DNA from: Solen grandis
Taxonomy: Eukaryota > Mollusca > Bivalvia > Adapedonta > Solenidae
Direction of reading: 5' to 3'
DNA length: 64,000 nucleotides
NCBI GenBank assembly: GCA_021229015.1
Contig: CM037782.1
Coordinates: 42,747,224 to 42,811,223, forward strand
Shown: piece after piece, positions 61,748 through 64,000 of the stretch
How the letters are laid out: every line of letters begins with the position of its first letter
Numbering within the stretch: the first letter of the stretch is position 1
Translations under genes and position numbers: made by a program
Notes under the pieces: generated by a model
What the model was told of the DNA's origin: nothing
What the model saw: only the letters and a program-made list of their open reading frames with translations
Database searches by the model: none

Positions 61748-61893
61748 CATTCATGTGAGGAAGCCTTCCAGCTTGCTTGCAGTAGGTATGTGGTTCGTGC
61801 ATTCTGGGTCTTCCTCCAACTGTAATTAGCTGGACGTCACTATATGACAGAAATACTGTCGAAGTGACGGTAAACTCAAATAGTCGAGTCAAA
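61748..61893 (+). mobile_element. SINE, 5'-truncated copy
   Basis: It has GTGAGGAAGCCTTCCAGCTT, GTAATTAGCTGGACGTCAC and AGAAATACTGTCGAAGTGAC, ending in ATAGTCGAGTC. The head is missing. It sits just before the 3' terminus of the surrounding family A element. Confidence 0.8.
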
Positions 61894-61935
61894 ATTTCTC
61901 AGGTGAGTGATCAAGGCCATTTTGGCCCTCTTGTT

Positions 61936-64000
61936 TCCAGTTTTAAGTGCAATTTAAATTAGGGTAAATTCAAAGAAAATAATTACAGGAATAATAGAAA
62001 AATATTTTATCATCATAATCTCCTTAAAATATTAAATGTCTTTGAAAGTCTGATTAAAGCAATTGCTAATACTTTTATCTTACTTTTATCTTTAATAGCC
62101 TCATTATGGCAATTCTTCTGCACAATGATTATTTGTCCCCAAAGATTGCTGACTTAAGATGTATTGACCTCCTATCTTAATTGGGAAAGATAAAAGTTGA
62201 AACATTTGGTGGTATGTGTCTGAAGTTAGGAAGGAAACGTAAGTCAGAAGAGGAGGACTAATTGGGCAATCACCCCCCTCTGTCTTTCTCTTCCTGTGTC
62301 TTGATCCTTCTCAACTAAGAAAACTGTTTATTTACTGCTGCCTTGTTGTTCTCTCTCATGCAACATTGCTAATTGCTTCCAATCAAAGGAGAGTCTTATA
62401 TCCGGACTCTTGCACAAGGCTCCACCAGTTCAGTAAATGGTCCTTTTGTCACCTTTGTTCTCACATCAGTCTTGGGACTCAGAATCTTAGGTAATCAGTT
62501 TTTATCAGATAAAAATGTTTGCTCATAAATTCTTAATCCGGAAAAGGAATACAAATCCAATTTCAGACAGCTTCACCTCAAATGCTTCCTCTGCAAATTC
62601 AGAAACTCAGCCAATTTTTGTTCTCACTATTTGGCATGGATTTCAAAAGAGGTCACCAGACTAGGTAGACTAGTTGGAAAGTTCAGTATATATTATTTAT
62701 TGATATACAAAATGCCAAGGTCATAGTTATAATTCATTGCATTTCCATTATAATGAGGTCTGGAATTTACGCTTTGTTTTCATATTATATATTCCAAGAA
62801 CAAAATGGGAAATGCAGATAGATTTAAATAAAACAACATGGTTGTGATATTCCTCTTTCACTCTCACATTTGTGAGCTGAAAGTAGAGAAATACAGGTGG
62901 AAGTCCAACAGGGCAGGTGGTTTTTCTAGCCAGTCATATAAGATCAATTTTTAATTTTTCAGAATTCAGAACTAAAATATTCCTCGCATTCTCTCTCTGA
63001 AAAATGTGATGTGTTGTATTGACACTATCAAGTGCTCATTTCCTAGAAACAGTGCCTACTCTTCATTGAAGTTTGTTAGTTTTGCCCTATTGCCCATTTA
63101 TTCTCTCAACCAATAAACCAAAAGAAAAAGATGTAAAATCAATATTTCTCTTTTGTATTGTTAACATATACCACATTAATCTTAATTTATAACGTACAAT
63201 AAGACATTTCGAAAATCGACACAATATTTGATAGATTACTGTAAATTGATGAAAACTGATAACACATGGAGATTTCAGCTATAAATGCATTAGTTCATTG
63301 AGAGAATATCCTAAGCAATTTATCTTTGATGAAACAAAAAAGGAGAATAACTACTGTAGAAGAAGCTTTGCTGGTAATTGATTGTAAATAAAGAACTTAT
63401 AATTTTCTATTGCAAATTTGAAAATGTCTTTTGTTGAAAACACAATTATAGATATGAATTGCTCATGTTATATCAAGCTTTATTTAGTACATGTAGTCAT
63501 TTTTAATCTAAATTGAAAGCTGTAAACAGTGTCAATATCCTTCCAAGAAAGTCTGTTCTCACTGGATAGATGCACTGTACGTTTATCTGATGATTGAAGA
63601 AATTAGTACTCCTGCACAAAAAGAGACCCAAACCTACAGTGACCACTCCATCATACAGTAGAATTGTCACGAGGCGTCATTAATCCAAACTTAATTGAAA
63701 ATGATAAGTTGTCTGGTAAGCCTCACTGCACAGCAAATGTTTTCATTTCATTGCCATGCTGGACAGATATTGATGTTTCTGCACCACAGCAGGCAAAAAT
63801 ATGGCCTTCTTACATAGAAAGTGGCACCAGGGACTTAAAACATTGGATGATCACATGGTACCAGCTCTATGGTGATGGTTGCTTGGCAACTGGAACTCCA
63901 CAATGTGTGAACTTAAGAACTTATGATTAGACTCATTATTGTCTCTTAGCAACAGTAGATTTCTGCATGTTTTGATTTAGACCATATTGCAGACATCTTT
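61936..64000 (+). other. Noncoding stretch to the window end
   Basis: No exon, repeat family or RNA gene recognised. The open frame at 63664-63930 lacks recognisable domains. If the gene continues, this is intron. Confidence 0.55.

Larger units (their letters stand above)
58543..61935 (+). mobile_element. Family A element expanded by nested insertions
   Basis: It begins AGCTCACCTGAGCACATAGT with its fold-back and a GTCTGTCGTCCATCC simple repeat. It ends CTCAGGTGAGTG, the hairpin AAGGCCATTTTGGCCCT and CTTGTTT. The interior (CCAGGGGTCAC, GTTCAAAT) is shared with the fragment at 44281-44587. Into it have been inserted a mariner (58922-60491), a family D element (about 60747-61469) and a SINE fragment (61748-61893), plus a G/CCT-type piece around 61560-61640 that I do not recognise. 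Removing these would leave a family A body of about 0.95 kb. Confidence 0.75.

Noticed and set aside
63664..63930. 88-codon frame near the window end
   Set aside because: No domain or splice support, and the surrounding sequence is like the rest of the intron.

Overview
The window looks like an intron-dominated stretch of animal nuclear DNA, most likely from a bivalve mollusc. It is AT-rich, has very low coding density, carries small phase-matched exons separated by kilobases, and is full of repeats of the kinds common in bivalves: pearl/HINE-like elements with sub-terminal inverted repeats and a 3' hairpin, tRNA-derived SINEs, mariner/pogo-type TIR elements and many minisatellites. I cannot name the species from sequence alone.

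Only one gene is recognisable, a PATJ/MPDZ (MUPP1/INADL)-type multi-PDZ scaffold gene on the + strand, seen as three exons. One exon at 52496-52659 encodes an L27 domain. One at 55449-55786 encodes a linker plus the first half of PDZ1. One at 22591-22816 encodes the second half of a PDZ domain plus a linker. The last completes the second in both fold and splice phase (an AG|A arginine codon across the junction), yet it lies about 33 kb upstream of it on the same strand. The segment carrying it is bounded by two 100-N gaps (2138-2237 and 52238-52337) and is exactly 50,000 bp long. I infer that this is a pre-cut scaffolding segment placed in the wrong order, and that the true order is L27 - PDZ1a - PDZ1b.

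Layout. 1-2137: two abutting HINE-like elements (families A and B, minus strand), then unremarkable DNA. 2238-22590: noncoding, with a SINE, two nested TIR elements (6.3-9.1 kb), a family C element (9.45-10.84 kb), an unusual TIR element built from a TCGTAA motif repeated at about the DNA helical period (13.05-14.0 kb), a family B element and two TTAA-flanked MITEs. 22591-22816: PDZ1b exon. 22817-52237: noncoding, probably intronic, with seven minisatellite arrays (27.2, 28.8, 36.1, 40.0, 42.3, 45.2 and 48.1 kb), family A elements and two TIR elements of about 950 bp with TA ends. 52338-64000: L27 and PDZ1a exons, tRNA-like/SINE pieces, and a nested stack at 58.5-61.9 kb in which a family A element has been invaded by a mariner (itself split by a SINE), a family D element and a SINE fragment.

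No bacterial genes, operons, CRISPR arrays, rRNA genes or convincing complete coding genes are present. Most open frames are low-complexity, repeat-derived or too short to support. The best candidates for something undescribed are the helically phased TCGTAA element and the terminal layout shared by four or five otherwise unrelated repeat families.
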